From: Paraburkholderia tagetis
GTDB lineage: Bacteria; Pseudomonadota; Gammaproteobacteria; Burkholderiales; Burkholderiaceae
Length of the DNA stretch: 64,000 nucleotides
NCBI RefSeq assembly: GCF_022213065.1
Contig: NZ_JAKLJA010000010.1
Location: 1-64,000 of the forward strand
Direction: 5' to 3'
Positions 36,257-44,874 of the stretch are shown one piece after another. The notes beneath the pieces were generated by a model. That model saw only the letters and a program-made list of their open reading frames with translations, had not been told where the DNA came from and did no database searches. The translations under genes and the position numbers were made by a program. Positions within the stretch are counted from its first letter, which is position 1, and each line of letters starts with the position of its first letter.

Positions 36257-36895
36257 TTAAAAAAGAGTGCCCGCCGGGGGACGGAGCACAAAACTGTTCG
36301 CCGTTGCGTTACCGGCTCCGGCTGTCTGGTTCACCTGTACGAGGCCCGTTGCATTCCTGAAGGCCGCACTGTCGATGCGTACCTCACGAATGCCGCGTGC
36401 CGCGCCTGCCTGGCTGCCCATACCGCCGTTCGTCGCGCTGGTCGCGGACAGTTCCCCGTCCGATACCAACGTGACTCCAGGGGCTCCAGTGCCTATCTGC
36501 GCACTGTTGCGCTGGATGTTGCCCACGCCCGCCGCCTGATTCACCATCATGGCGCCGGACGTGTTGGAGAAAGCACCCGAGCCGATCAGCGCGCTGGCAT
36601 TGCCAAGCCGGGCGCGCGTCGTGGTCCCTTGTTCGTCGAGATTCACATTGGCGACCGAGCCGCCGCTGGTGATCGTCAGCTGGTTGGCCTGGGCGTTGTC
36701 GAGCCCGGCCGCTTCGTTCACGGCGAGCGCGCCGGTTGTCGAGGTTGCGGCGTTTGGCGCGATCACGGCGGTTGCGCCTACCGTGACCTGAGCCTGCGCA
36801 GTCGTTGCGAATGCAACCAGTGAGGCGGCGAGCGCGGTCGCTGCAAAAGCGTGCTGAATGGGTTGAACGTGCCGAAAATGCGGAAGGCGGCTCAT
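36257..36895 (-). CDS. FapB-like minor amyloid subunit with three degenerate repeats
   Basis: The 212-residue protein has a signal peptide ending near AQAQV and three repeats at about residues 54-73, 113-132 and 183-202: GALAVNEAAGLDNAQAN, GAMMVNQAAGVGNIQRN and GLVQVNQTAGAGNATAN. These share the VN-x-AAG-xx-N-x-x-x-N pattern of Fap repeats. FapB nucleates FapC in Pseudomonas, and the position directly in front of the FapC-like gene supports that role here. The ATG overlaps the stop of the preceding gene as ATGA. The frame runs far upstream without meaning. Confidence 0.75.
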   Translation of the reverse strand: MSRLPHFRHVQPIQHAFAATALAASLVAFATTAQAQVTVGATAVIAPNAATSTTGALAVNEAAGLDNAQANQLTITSGGSVANVNLDEQGTTTRARLGNASALIGSGAFSNTSGAMMVNQAAGVGNIQRNSAQIGTGAPGVTLVSDGELSATSATNGGMGSQAGAARGIREVRIDSAAFRNATGLVQVNQTAGAGNATANSFVLRPPAGTLF

Positions 36896-37401
36896 TTCAC
36901 ACCTCCGATGGCGCCCAGCGCGCTCGTGATCGGCGCGAGCGCGCCGGTGACGGTCGAGGAGATCGTGCCGCCGAGGCCGCCCACGGCCTGGGCACTGCCG
37001 CCCGCGCCGAGCGCCGAGTTCGATCCCGCCGGGTTGCCCACCAGAATGCGGTTGATGGCCTGCACGCCCGCGGCCCCGCCGGCGAGCGCGCCGCTCGTGT
37101 TCACGCCGGAATTGCCGTGCGCGTTGGTGAGGTCCGTGTCGGTGACGAGCGCCGCCATGGTCGGGTCGAACGTGTTCTTCGGGAACGTGGTGGCCCGCAC
37201 GAGCACGGGGTCCTGGTTCTTCGGCACGTTGGCAAACGCGCTGCGCGGGGTGATGTCGCGCTCGACGATGATGTCGCCGGGATTGGTCACCTGCTGTGCG
37301 CTGACGCCTGCCGTCAGCGCTGCGGCGAACGCGGCGCTCAGGACGGCGGCGAGCCGGGCGGAGTGCCGGCGCGCACCAGGCGTCTTTAAGCGAACGATCA
37401 T
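36892..37401 (-). CDS. Small secreted protein of the amyloid operon, unrecognised
   Basis: The 169-residue protein has a signal peptide (basic start MIVRLKTPGARRH, then a long Ala/Leu stretch to AGVSAQQ) and a mature chain with NPGDIIVERDITPRSAFANVPKNQDPVL and a Gly/Ala/Asn-rich region HGNSGVNTSGALAGGAAGVQAINRILVGN that looks like a worn Fap-type repeat. It has no equivalent in the six-gene fapABCDEF operon. GGAGA lies six bases before the ATG. It is coupled (ATGA) to the FapB-like gene. Function unknown; a chaperone or minor fibre part is possible. Confidence 0.7.
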   Translation of the reverse strand: MIVRLKTPGARRHSARLAAVLSAAFAAALTAGVSAQQVTNPGDIIVERDITPRSAFANVPKNQDPVLVRATTFPKNTFDPTMAALVTDTDLTNAHGNSGVNTSGALAGGAAGVQAINRILVGNPAGSNSALGAGGSAQAVGGLGGTISSTVTGALAPITSALGAIGGVK

Positions 37402-37513
37402 GTCTGTCTCCGTCTGTATGCCGGAGCGGCGCGCATCGGGCGCCGCCTCCGGCCCGCACCGCACCGGGCACGGGCCTGTCTGGCGATAACCGCGTGTAGT
37501 TGCGTTGCTTTCG

Positions 37514-38041
37514 TTACTTCCGGATGTAGCTGGCGATGTTGTTCTGCGCTGCCTGGCCGGCGTCCACCGGGATCGGCAGCGGGGCGGGCGGGGCGATTTC
37601 GTCCCACAGCGTCACGCTGTTGCCGCGCATGAGCTGCGGCGTGGCGGCGACCATCACCATGCCAACGGCGCCGCCGTGCTGGCGGGCGAGGGTCTGGTCG
37701 TCGAGTGCGCCGATGCCCGCGAGCACCGGATCGTCCCCTGCGGGACCCGGATCGGCGGCGAGCGTGCCGGTGTCCATGCTGGCGCTCAAGTTTTTGCTGC
37801 CTGCGCCGTTATCAGAGTTGGGTGCCATGCTCACGTCGAGCGTCGCGGGCACCATGGCCGCGCCTGTTGCAGGGACGACAGTGGTGCTCGCCGCAACGAC
37901 GTTCGCACTTGCCGCATCAGTTGCGGTCTGTGCGTGCACCGACGGCGAGAAGGCGAAGAGCGCGGCGGGAATCAGCACGGCGGCCAGCATGCCGCCCGTG
38001 CGGGGCACACTGCGTCTGACGTTCGAAGGAATGAGTCGCAT
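37514..38041 (-). CDS. First gene of the amyloid operon: secreted protein with double-glycine motif
   Basis: The 175-residue protein has a signal peptide to about residue 37 (SPSVHAQ), an Ala/Val/Thr-rich region, and at residues 112-124 the motif ALDDQTLARQHGG, which resembles the leader motif cut by C39 peptidases (acidic pair, hydrophobic, then GG). The remainder (AVGMVMVAATPQLMRGN...) could be the released product. The ATG at 38041 has AGGAGA seven bases upstream and lies about 16 bases after the predicted start of transcription from the sigma-54 promoter; a further in-frame codon at 38065 is upstream of that and is excluded. It occupies the place of fapA but I do not recognise it as FapA. 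Confidence 0.75.
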   Translation of the reverse strand: MRLIPSNVRRSVPRTGGMLAAVLIPAALFAFSPSVHAQTATDAASANVVAASTTVVPATGAAMVPATLDVSMAPNSDNGAGSKNLSASMDTGTLAADPGPAGDDPVLAGIGALDDQTLARQHGGAVGMVMVAATPQLMRGNSVTLWDEIAPPAPLPIPVDAGQAAQNNIASYIRK

Positions 38042-38067
38042 GGCGTATCTCCTGGTGCGGGACATTT

Positions 38068-38083
38068 AGCGAAACGTGTGCCA
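38068..38083 (-). promoter_or_regulatory. Candidate sigma-54 promoter of the amyloid operon
   Basis: On the minus strand TGGCACACGTTTCGCT fits TGGCAC-N5-TTGC with one mismatch and the invariant GG-N10-GC spacing. The predicted start near 38057 leaves room for the ribosome site AGGAGA in front of the ATG at 38041. Confidence 0.7.
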
Positions 38084-38158
38084 TGCCACGCAATCCGTTG
38101 ATACGTCGCGGGTTCGAATATTTTCTACGGATTTTGAATAGCGGATTTTCGCAAAAAC

Positions 38159-38197
38159 GTTTCAGCGCTGAAACGCCAGGCTGTTTTAAACGCCAGA
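38159..38197. promoter_or_regulatory. Possible activator-binding site (palindrome and direct repeat)
   Basis: TTTCAGCGCTGAAA at 38161-38174 is a perfect palindrome, and AAACGCCAG occurs at 38172-38180 and again at 38189-38197. The site lies about 80-110 bases upstream of the -24 element, the usual distance for enhancer-binding proteins. The rest of the 560-base divergent region (to 38628) is A+T-richer, with no other gene. Confidence 0.45.
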
Positions 38198-38628
38198 ATT
38201 CGCTTGAGAGTTTCAACGGAGAACGTTTGCGCGATTTTTTTCTTACGTAATCGACACGTATCGCGGCACGTTTCGGAAAACGGTGCGGGAGCAACGGAAT
38301 GGAAACATCCGCAATTGATTTTCCTCTTACTATTCAGTGGCTACGTAATGGAAACCTTTCCATCGTGCCCTTATCGATTCGCACCGCATATTTTCTATCC
38401 AACTTCCCGATCCATATAGTAAGCTTCAGAAAAACGAGTAATACCCATAACAAATGCCCCGCCAAGGGCAAGTTGACACACGCCGCAGTTCGGGGATTCA
38501 CTGTCAGCAAAAGCCCCCATGTTCGCCGCGCTTATTTGTGCCCGGCGAATGGTTTCTTTTGCTGCGTGTCTGTACATCAGGTGCGTGCCGTCATTTCGCA
38601 ACGATGTGTTGGCAAGAGGATCTGAATA

Positions 38629-40020
38629 ATGGAATCCGCAACGCGGCAATTGGTTTACGTGACGCGCAATCCGAATGAAGCGCTGAACGAGCGGTTCCAC
38701 GACCGGGGTTGGCAGGTGGAAGTCGTCGGCAACGCGCGGGACGCGCGGCGTGCGCTGCGCGCGGGGTTGCCCGCGGGCGGGCTGCTGGATCTGTCGAGCG
38801 AATTCCATCTGCATGAGATCGGCGCTTTCGAGCCGTGCCTGACGTTGCCTAACGTGGGCTGGGTTGCCGCGACCACCACCGGCCAGTTGCAGGACGCCAA
38901 TTTGCGCCGTCTCGTGCGCGATTACTGTTTCGATTACGTAACGGTGCCGTGGAGCGGCGAGCGCATCGTCGATTCCGTGGGTCATGCATATGGCATGGTC
39001 TCGCTGGTCGAGTCTGCCTCGAACGATACCTCGGGCGGCGCGGAAGGCGAAATGGTGGGCTCGTGCGAGGCGATGCTGGCGCTCTTTCGCTCGATCCGCA
39101 AGGTCGCGATGACCGACGCGCCGGTGTTCATCTCGGGCGAGTCGGGCACCGGCAAGGAACTCACGGCGGTTGCCATTCACGAACGTTCGTCGCGGCGCAA
39201 TGCGACCTTCGTGCCCATCAATTGCGGGGCCATTCCGCCGCATCTGCTGCAATCGGAACTGTTCGGCTATGAGCGCGGCGCATTCACGGGCGCGAGCCAG
39301 CGCAAGATCGGGCGCGTGGAATCGGCCAACGGCGGCACGCTCTTTCTCGATGAAATCGGCGACCTGCCGATGGAAAGCCAGGCGAGCCTGCTGCGCTTTC
39401 TCCAGGAAGGCAAGATCGAGCGTCTTGGCGGCCACGAGCAGATTCCCGTGGACGTGCGCATCATTTCCGCGACTCACGTGGACATGCGTGCGGCCATGGT
39501 CGAGGGACGCTTCCGTCAGGATTTGTATCACCGGCTGTGTGTGTTGCAGATCGATGAGCCGCCGCTGCGCGCGCGCGGCAAAGACATCGAATTGCTCGCG
39601 CGGCACATGCTCGAACGTTTCAAGAAAGACGGCGGGCGGCGCCTGCGCGGCTTTTCTCCCGATGCCATCGCAGCGCTGCACAACTACAGCTGGCCCGGCA
39701 ATGTGCGCGAGCTCATCAACCGCGTGCGGCGCGCAATCGTCATGACCGAAGGGCGCGCAATCACGGCGCGCGATCTGGAACTGGGCGATTACGTCGAGGT
39801 GGTGCCGGTCTCGCTCGCGCAGGCGCGCGAGGCCGCCGAGCGCCAGGCCATCGAACTCGCGTTGCTGCGCCATCGCGGGCGTCTTGGCGACGCGGCGCAG
39901 GAACTGGGTATTTCTCGCGTGACGCTGTACCGGCTGCTGTGCGCACACGGCATGCGGCATATGGAAAGCGATCCGCTCGCGCCGCATCCGGGCGGACTGG
40001 TTTCGGGGGGCGGGGCCTGA
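38629..40020 (+). CDS. Sigma-54-dependent activator (VpsR-like), divergent copy
   Basis: The 463-residue protein has a degenerate receiver-like domain (YVTRNPNE in place of the acidic pair; RDYCFDYVTVP near its end), an AAA+ domain with [14 protein letters not shown] and [12 protein letters not shown], and a Fis-type C-terminal helix-turn-helix ([21 protein letters not shown]). It is a paralogue of the activator at 29585-31267 but lacks the Ser/Pro/Asp linker. It is transcribed away from the operon and is the obvious candidate to act at the sigma-54 promoter. VpsR and related proteins respond to cyclic di-GMP rather than to phosphorylation, so that ligand is plausible. AGGAT is its ribosome site. 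Confidence 0.92.
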   Translation: MESATRQLVYVTRNPNEALNERFHDRGWQVEVVGNARDARRALRAGLPAGGLLDLSSEFHLHEIGAFEPCLTLPNVGWVAATTTGQLQDANLRRLVRDYCFDYVTVPWSGERIVDSVGHAYGMVSLVESASNDTSGGAEGEMVGSCEAMLALFRSIRKVAMTDAPVFISGESGTGKELTAVAIHERSSRRNATFVPINCGAIPPHLLQSELFGYERGAFTGASQRKIGRVESANGGTLFLDEIGDLPMESQASLLRFLQEGKIERLGGHEQIPVDVRIISATHVDMRAAMVEGRFRQDLYHRLCVLQIDEPPLRARGKDIELLARHMLERFKKDGGRRLRGFSPDAIAALHNYSWPGNVRELINRVRRAIVMTEGRAITARDLELGDYVEVVPVSLAQAREAAERQAIELALLRHRGRLGDAAQELGISRVTLYRLLCAHGMRHMESDPLAPHPGGLVSGGGA

Positions 40021-40683
40021 AAGCGGCCTTGTCGAGGGGACCACATCACGGCCGCGCGACGTGGCCGGACAAGAAGAAGTGACCGAGCAGGCGACGAAGA
40101 GCTGGAACTGGCCGTAAGGGTGCAAGAGGGTGCAGGGGTGCAAGCGGGCTTGCGCGGGGGCGCAGGTTCGTGCGGCAGGCGGCTCGCGCGTGTGGGCCGC
40201 CTTGTCCGCCTGTTCCGGATCGCTTTTGCTCGTTCGCTCGTTCGCGGTTGCGGTTCTCGCGGCCAGCGCCGCTTGCCGGTGGCGATATTGCGGGCTATTT
40301 GCGGATCATGCGCCGATCATTCGCCACAGGGTTGTCACGCTAATCTGCTTATCGATATTCACGCCGTTTACGTTTACCTTTGCCGGGCATCGCCCTGCGG
40401 CACATTATTTCCAACATATATTTTATTTTCTGCTTCTCCAAGATAATGCGCATTGCATCAGCATGTTATGGCGATATGTCATTGTGCCGTTGCGTGTTTC
40501 CTCCCTGGTTTATCGCCGCTAGTGGGCTTGTAAGCGCTCACGAGCGTTTGCGATCCGCTTGTGACCCGTTTGTTCCCCACTTGCCACTCATTGGGCCCGG
40601 GTCTGCCGTTTGCCCGCTTGCTATAGAATCTCGCTTTTGAATCCGCACCGGGTGCGCTCGCGCGCCCGCTCAGGGAAGCGCGC
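40021..40683. other. Gene-poor gap between the amyloid locus and thyA
   Basis: About 660 bases with no supportable gene. The part from 40320 to 40500 is noticeably A+T-richer than the surroundings (runs such as ACATATATTTTATTTT), and the sequence just before thyA contains CTATAGAAT, a possible -10. Open frames here (40120-40446, 40130-40522) have no ribosome site and unlikely compositions. It may mark the edge of inserted DNA. Confidence 0.5.
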
Positions 40684-41655
40684 ATGAAACAGTATCTCGA
40701 GCTCGTCCGCTCGATTCTCGACACCGACACCTGGCAGGAAAACCGTACCGGCATCCGCACGATCAGCATGCCGGGCGCCATGCTGCGCTTCGACCTGCAA
40801 CAGGGCTTCCCCGCCGTCACCACGAAAAAGCTGGCGTTCAAGTCGGCGGTGGGCGAGCTGATCGGCTTCTTGCGCGCCTCGCGCAGCGCGGCGGATTTCC
40901 GTGCGCTCGGCTGCAAGGTCTGGGATGCCAACGCGAACGAGAACGCCCAGTGGCTCGCCAATCCGTATCGCCGCGGCACCGACGATCTGGGCGATGTCTA
41001 CGGGGTGCAGTGGCGCCAGTGGCCCGCCTACAAGGTGCTCGACGCCGACGCGAGCGCGCAGCTCGCCGACGCACAATCGCGCGGTTTTGCGCGCGTGAGC
41101 GAATTCAGCGAGGATGGCCGCCCGAAGGTGCTGCTCTACAAGGCGGTCGACCAACTGCGCCAGTGCCTTGACACGATCATGAATAATCCCGCCGATCGCC
41201 GGATTCTGTTTCATGGCTGGAACCCGGCGGTGCTCGACGAGATCGCGCTGCCCGCGTGCCACCTGCTTTATCAGTTCCTGCCGAACGTGGCGAAGCGCGA
41301 GATTTCGCTGTGCCTGTACATTCGCAGCAACGATGTCGGGCTCGGCACACCGTTCAATCTCACCGAGGGCGCAGTGCTGCTGCACCTGGTCGGGCGCCTG
41401 ACGGGCTATACGCCGCGCTGGTTCACGTATTTCATCGGCGACGCGCACATCTACGAGAACCAGCTCGGCATGCTCAACGAGCAACTGCGCCGCGAGCCCT
41501 ATGAGAGCCCGCGCCTCGAGATCGCGTCGCGCGTGCCCGAGTACGCGAAGACCGGCGTCTACGAGCCCGAGTGGCTCGAAAAGGTCGAGCCGGCGGACTT
41601 CTCGCTGGCGGGCTACCGGCACCACGATCCGCTCACGGCGCCGATGGCGGTCTAG
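40684..41655 (+). CDS. thyA: Thymidylate synthase
   Basis: The 323-residue enzyme methylates dUMP using methylene-tetrahydrofolate. Key segments: [26 protein letters not shown], the catalytic [10 protein letters not shown] (Cys), [20 protein letters not shown], and [14 protein letters not shown]. It is about 60 residues longer than the E. coli enzyme because of an insertion after GVQWRQW (residues about 110-150), the long form seen in some bacteria. A terminator follows. Its product, dihydrofolate, is the substrate of FolA, now 11 kb away. Confidence 0.97.
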   Translation: MKQYLELVRSILDTDTWQENRTGIRTISMPGAMLRFDLQQGFPAVTTKKLAFKSAVGELIGFLRASRSAADFRALGCKVWDANANENAQWLANPYRRGTDDLGDVYGVQWRQWPAYKVLDADASAQLADAQSRGFARVSEFSEDGRPKVLLYKAVDQLRQCLDTIMNNPADRRILFHGWNPAVLDEIALPACHLLYQFLPNVAKREISLCLYIRSNDVGLGTPFNLTEGAVLLHLVGRLTGYTPRWFTYFIGDAHIYENQLGMLNEQLRREPYESPRLEIASRVPEYAKTGVYEPEWLEKVEPADFSLAGYRHHDPLTAPMAV

Positions 41656-41700
41656 CGTGCCCTGGCGCCGTTAGTCCCTGGTTATTGGCGCACGATAAAC

Positions 41701-41733
41701 AAAGCCCGCGAACGGCGACGTTCGCGGGCTTTT
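41701..41733 (+). terminator. Terminator after thyA
   Basis: AAAGCCCGCGAACG and CGTTCGCGGGCTTTT are 14-bp arms around GCGA, followed by T; A-rich at the other side, so it may serve the convergent gene as well. Confidence 0.9.
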
Positions 41734-41775
41734 GCGTTGATGGCGCGCGTTTTTGCGCGCGCGGGGTGGTGGGGC

Positions 41776-44679
41776 TCAGCCGTGATGGCGTTCGTCGTGG
41801 CCGCCGCCTGCTTGCGGATGTGGCTGAGGTTGGGGTTGCGGCTGCGGATGGAATTCCGGACGCGGCTGGGGTTGCGGTTGGGGCTGGGGCTGCGGGTGGA
41901 ATTCGGCGCGCGGCTGCGGCTGGGGCTGCGGGTGGAATTCGGCGCGCGGCTGCGGCTGGGGCTGCGGGTGGAATTCGGCGCGCGGCTGCGGTTGGGGTTG
42001 CGGGTGGAATTCCGGACGCGGTTGCGGCTGCGGTTGCGGATGAAATTCCGCGCGCGGCTGCGGTTGCGGGCGCGGCTCGGCGCGCGGCTGCGGCTGAGGT
42101 TGCGGATGAAACTCGGCACGCGGCTGCGGCTGAGGCTGCGGGCGCGGCGCTTCGCGCGGCTGAAGTTGCGGCTGAGGTTGCGGCTGCGGATGAAACTCGG
42201 CGCGTGGTTGCGGCTGAGGTTGCGCACGGAGGTCGGCGCGCGGCTCCGGTTGTGGCTGCGGCTGTGCTTGCGCGCGCGGTTGCGGCTGCATCGGTTGCGG
42301 GCCATGCGGCGCTTCGCCCATGGCGGGTTGCGGCACGCGTGCCGGCGCGCCTTCATGCGGCTGCTGCATCGCGAGCGCTTGCTGCCGGTTCTGCTGGCCC
42401 GGCGCAGCGCCTGGCTGTCCGCGCTGGGCTATCGGCGCATGCGGCTGCATCCACGAGGGCTGATGCGCCTCTCTCGGCGCGTCCGCCATCGCGCGGCCAT
42501 TCATGTTGCCGGCGGCTCCCGGTGCGCGCGGCTCGCCGCCGGGCAGGGCGCCTTGCGGCTGCGTACCCTGCGGTCGGCCGGAGAACTGCGGCGGACGCGG
42601 CACGCCACCATGCGCTTCGTTCTGCTGCGGGGCGGCCGGACCGTGTCCGTTCGTCATGACGGGGGGCATGCCAGGCTGGCCCGGTTGTTGTCCGCGCGGG
42701 GCCATGGGCTCGTTCGCACCAGGGCCATGCGGACCGCCCTGAGCGAAAGCACCCGGATGCGGCGACTGGCCCGGCGCCTGGTGCGGTACTTGACCTGGCA
42801 CCTGAGCTGGCACCTGACCCGGCACCTGAGCCGGCACTTGACGCGGCGTTTGTCCCGGCATTTGTCCCGGTCCCTGACGCGCGGCGCCGTCAGGCCGTCC
42901 CGCCGCGCCGATCACGGGCGAGTGTGGCGGCACGACACGCACGTTCTGCTGCGGCCATCCTCCGCGCGAGGCGGGCGAGAGGGGCGAGAAGCCGGCATGC
43001 GCCGGCGCGGCGACGCGCACGACCGGTGCGCCCGCGCCCGGCACGGCGCCGCCGCCGTGTGCGAAGCGCTGCGCGAGGTTGTCGCGGAATGCGGGCGGTG
43101 CGACCGGCGCACGCGTTGCCACCACCTGCCGCTGATTGAGCGAGGCGGGCGGCCGATAATCGGCGCGACGCAGGTTCGGACCGAAGCTGCCCTTGACCGG
43201 CGCGATGCCCGGCGTGCCCGGCTGAATGCGCGCGTTCTGCCATAGACGCGGGTCGACGCGCTGCGCGAAGCGCGAGGCCGACTGGCCGTGCACGAAGGCC
43301 GTGGCGGGCACGGCGGTCACGGCGCCCGGCACGCGGTAGTTCACGTACGTGTTGTGCACATTGATGTTGTTATGCACGTTGATGTTCGTGACGTTCACGT
43401 CGCGGCGGTAGTTATTGACGATCACGGTCTGGTTCACGCGGTCGTAGTAATGTGGGCTCCAGTCGCCCCAGCGCGGATGCCACGGCTCGCCCGGCCCGAG
43501 CGCGAACCACGCGACGCCCGCTGCCGCCGCTCCACCGATGGCGAGATTCACGCTCCAATCGGGGCCTTCGCCACCGCCGCCCACGAAGGCGACGAGCGCG
43601 GGCGCGTAGATGGGCGGCGCGGTCTCGACGATCGGACCCGGCACCCACGCCCACGAATCGTCGACGTAGGCCCAGCGGCCGTAGTGATAAGGCGCGAAGC
43701 CCCACGGCGCGTCGTCCACCCATGTCCAGCCCCACGGCGCCTGCCATACCCAGTGGCCGTCGTGATACGGCGCCCAGCCCGAGGGCACGTCGTTGGGCGT
43801 CCATACCTCGCCGTACTGCGGGCTTTCGCGCCACGAGCCGTTGGCGTCCAGGTCCTGATAGCCGGGAATGTCGCGCGAAACATAGCGCGCCGAGACCGAG
43901 CGGTCCTCGCTGGCGTCTCGTGCGAGCGCCCACCGGTCGAAGGCATCGGGAGGCGGCGCGGCGTCGCTTGCCACCTGTTGCAGGTCGGTGCCGGCGAAGC
44001 GGATCTGCTGGCCCGCCGACATCGGCGTCTGGCCGTTCTCGCCATACACCGTCACATTGCCGCTGCGCACCGTGACGGTCGTGGCGCTGCCGTCGGGCGC
44101 GACGTCCACGCGATAGTCGCCGGGGCTGGTCACGCCGAGTGCGAGATTAGGCGTGTCGATTTCGTATGAGGCGCCGGGAGGCAGTTGGCGCACGCGCGTC
44201 GATAGCGTGCCTTGCGCGACTTTGAGCTGGGCGCTCGAATCGTCGAGATTGAGCACGTCGACGCTCGTTTGCGCACCCATGCGCACGGCCGTCGAGCCGA
44301 TGTGCATCTCCGAGCGCGCATTGGCGTCGTTCCAGAGCTGGTCGCCAGTCGTGAGCGGGCGGTTCAGCTGCGCATAGGACCAGTCGGTGGCGCCAGCGGG
44401 CTCGGTCGTCACGTCGCCCGCCATGTAGTCGAGACGTGCGACGCGTCCGGGCGGGTCGCCAGCGGCGCTGGCGACGGGCGCACCTTGCGGCGCGGCTTGT
44501 GCCCAGGCGTTGGCGCCTGTCAGGCTGAGCGCAAAGGCGGCGAGCACGGCGCCGGCGATGAGCGTGCGGCCGCGCGGGCGGTGCGCTGCGACGCGCGAGT
44601 CCTGGTGCGAGCCTCGGAGCGCTTCTTGGGTGTTGTCGTAGCGGCGAAACGTGGTCAGCGATGAGGTGCGCGTTGTCAT
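41776..44679 (-). CDS. Giant exported DUF6600/FecR-like protein with Pro/Gln repeat tail
   Basis: The 967-residue protein has a long signal peptide (cleaved near residue 62), a FecR-like beta domain (about 75-235, ARSEMHIGSTAVRMGAQTSVDVLNLDD), and a DUF6600 region rich in Trp, Tyr and Pro (about 285-350, PSGWAPYHDGHWVWQAPWGWTW and APYHYGRWAYVDDSWAWVPG). A low-complexity Pro/Gln/Gly/Ala region follows. From about residue 800 the tail is mostly a 12-residue repeat, PQPQPQPRAEFH. GGAGAA precedes the start. Function is unknown; a cell-envelope role is inferred from export. Repeat number is likely to vary between strains. Confidence 0.85.
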   Translation of the reverse strand: MTTRTSSLTTFRRYDNTQEALRGSHQDSRVAAHRPRGRTLIAGAVLAAFALSLTGANAWAQAAPQGAPVASAAGDPPGRVARLDYMAGDVTTEPAGATDWSYAQLNRPLTTGDQLWNDANARSEMHIGSTAVRMGAQTSVDVLNLDDSSAQLKVAQGTLSTRVRQLPPGASYEIDTPNLALGVTSPGDYRVDVAPDGSATTVTVRSGNVTVYGENGQTPMSAGQQIRFAGTDLQQVASDAAPPPDAFDRWALARDASEDRSVSARYVSRDIPGYQDLDANGSWRESPQYGEVWTPNDVPSGWAPYHDGHWVWQAPWGWTWVDDAPWGFAPYHYGRWAYVDDSWAWVPGPIVETAPPIYAPALVAFVGGGGEGPDWSVNLAIGGAAAAGVAWFALGPGEPWHPRWGDWSPHYYDRVNQTVIVNNYRRDVNVTNINVHNNINVHNTYVNYRVPGAVTAVPATAFVHGQSASRFAQRVDPRLWQNARIQPGTPGIAPVKGSFGPNLRRADYRPPASLNQRQVVATRAPVAPPAFRDNLAQRFAHGGGAVPGAGAPVVRVAAPAHAGFSPLSPASRGGWPQQNVRVVPPHSPVIGAAGRPDGAARQGPGQMPGQTPRQVPAQVPGQVPAQVPGQVPHQAPGQSPHPGAFAQGGPHGPGANEPMAPRGQQPGQPGMPPVMTNGHGPAAPQQNEAHGGVPRPPQFSGRPQGTQPQGALPGGEPRAPGAAGNMNGRAMADAPREAHQPSWMQPHAPIAQRGQPGAAPGQQNRQQALAMQQPHEGAPARVPQPAMGEAPHGPQPMQPQPRAQAQPQPQPEPRADLRAQPQPQPRAEFHPQPQPQPQLQPREAPRPQPQPQPRAEFHPQPQPQPRAEPRPQPQPRAEFHPQPQPQPRPEFHPQPQPQPRAEFHPQPQPQPRAEFHPQPQPQPRAEFHPQPQPQPQPQPRPEFHPQPQPQPQPHPQAGGGHDERHHG
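41840..42260. repeat. 36-bp tandem coding repeats in the DUF6600 gene
   Basis: GAATTC recurs at exactly 36-base intervals (41899, 41935, 41971, 42007, with a variant 36 bases further and another 48 bases before), within units encoding PQPQPQPRAEFH on the minus strand. Flanking units are degenerate. Three central copies are identical. Confidence 0.9.
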
Positions 44680-44874
44680 GTTGGTTCTCCAGCCCCTGGA
44701 GCGAATTTCAGGGAGCTATGTGGGGAACTCTATCCGCCGCGTCTGTTTCCATGCGCGCTCAATTGTTAGGGCTTATGCACCAGATGTAACAGAACGTGTG
44801 CCACTTCCTGATAAGGCCGATTTTCGACGCATGTTAGGTGACGTTGTCGGGTATTTGTCAGATTGTTGGCGCGG

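Noticed and set aside
40120..40522. Two overlapping frames between the activator and thyA
   Set aside because: No ribosome sites, odd composition, and the region is A+T-rich non-coding in character.
41737..43245. Large plus-strand Arg/Leu-rich frames opposite the DUF6600 gene
   Set aside because: They are shadows of the 36-bp coding repeats and GC-rich coding strand; no ribosome site and unnatural composition.
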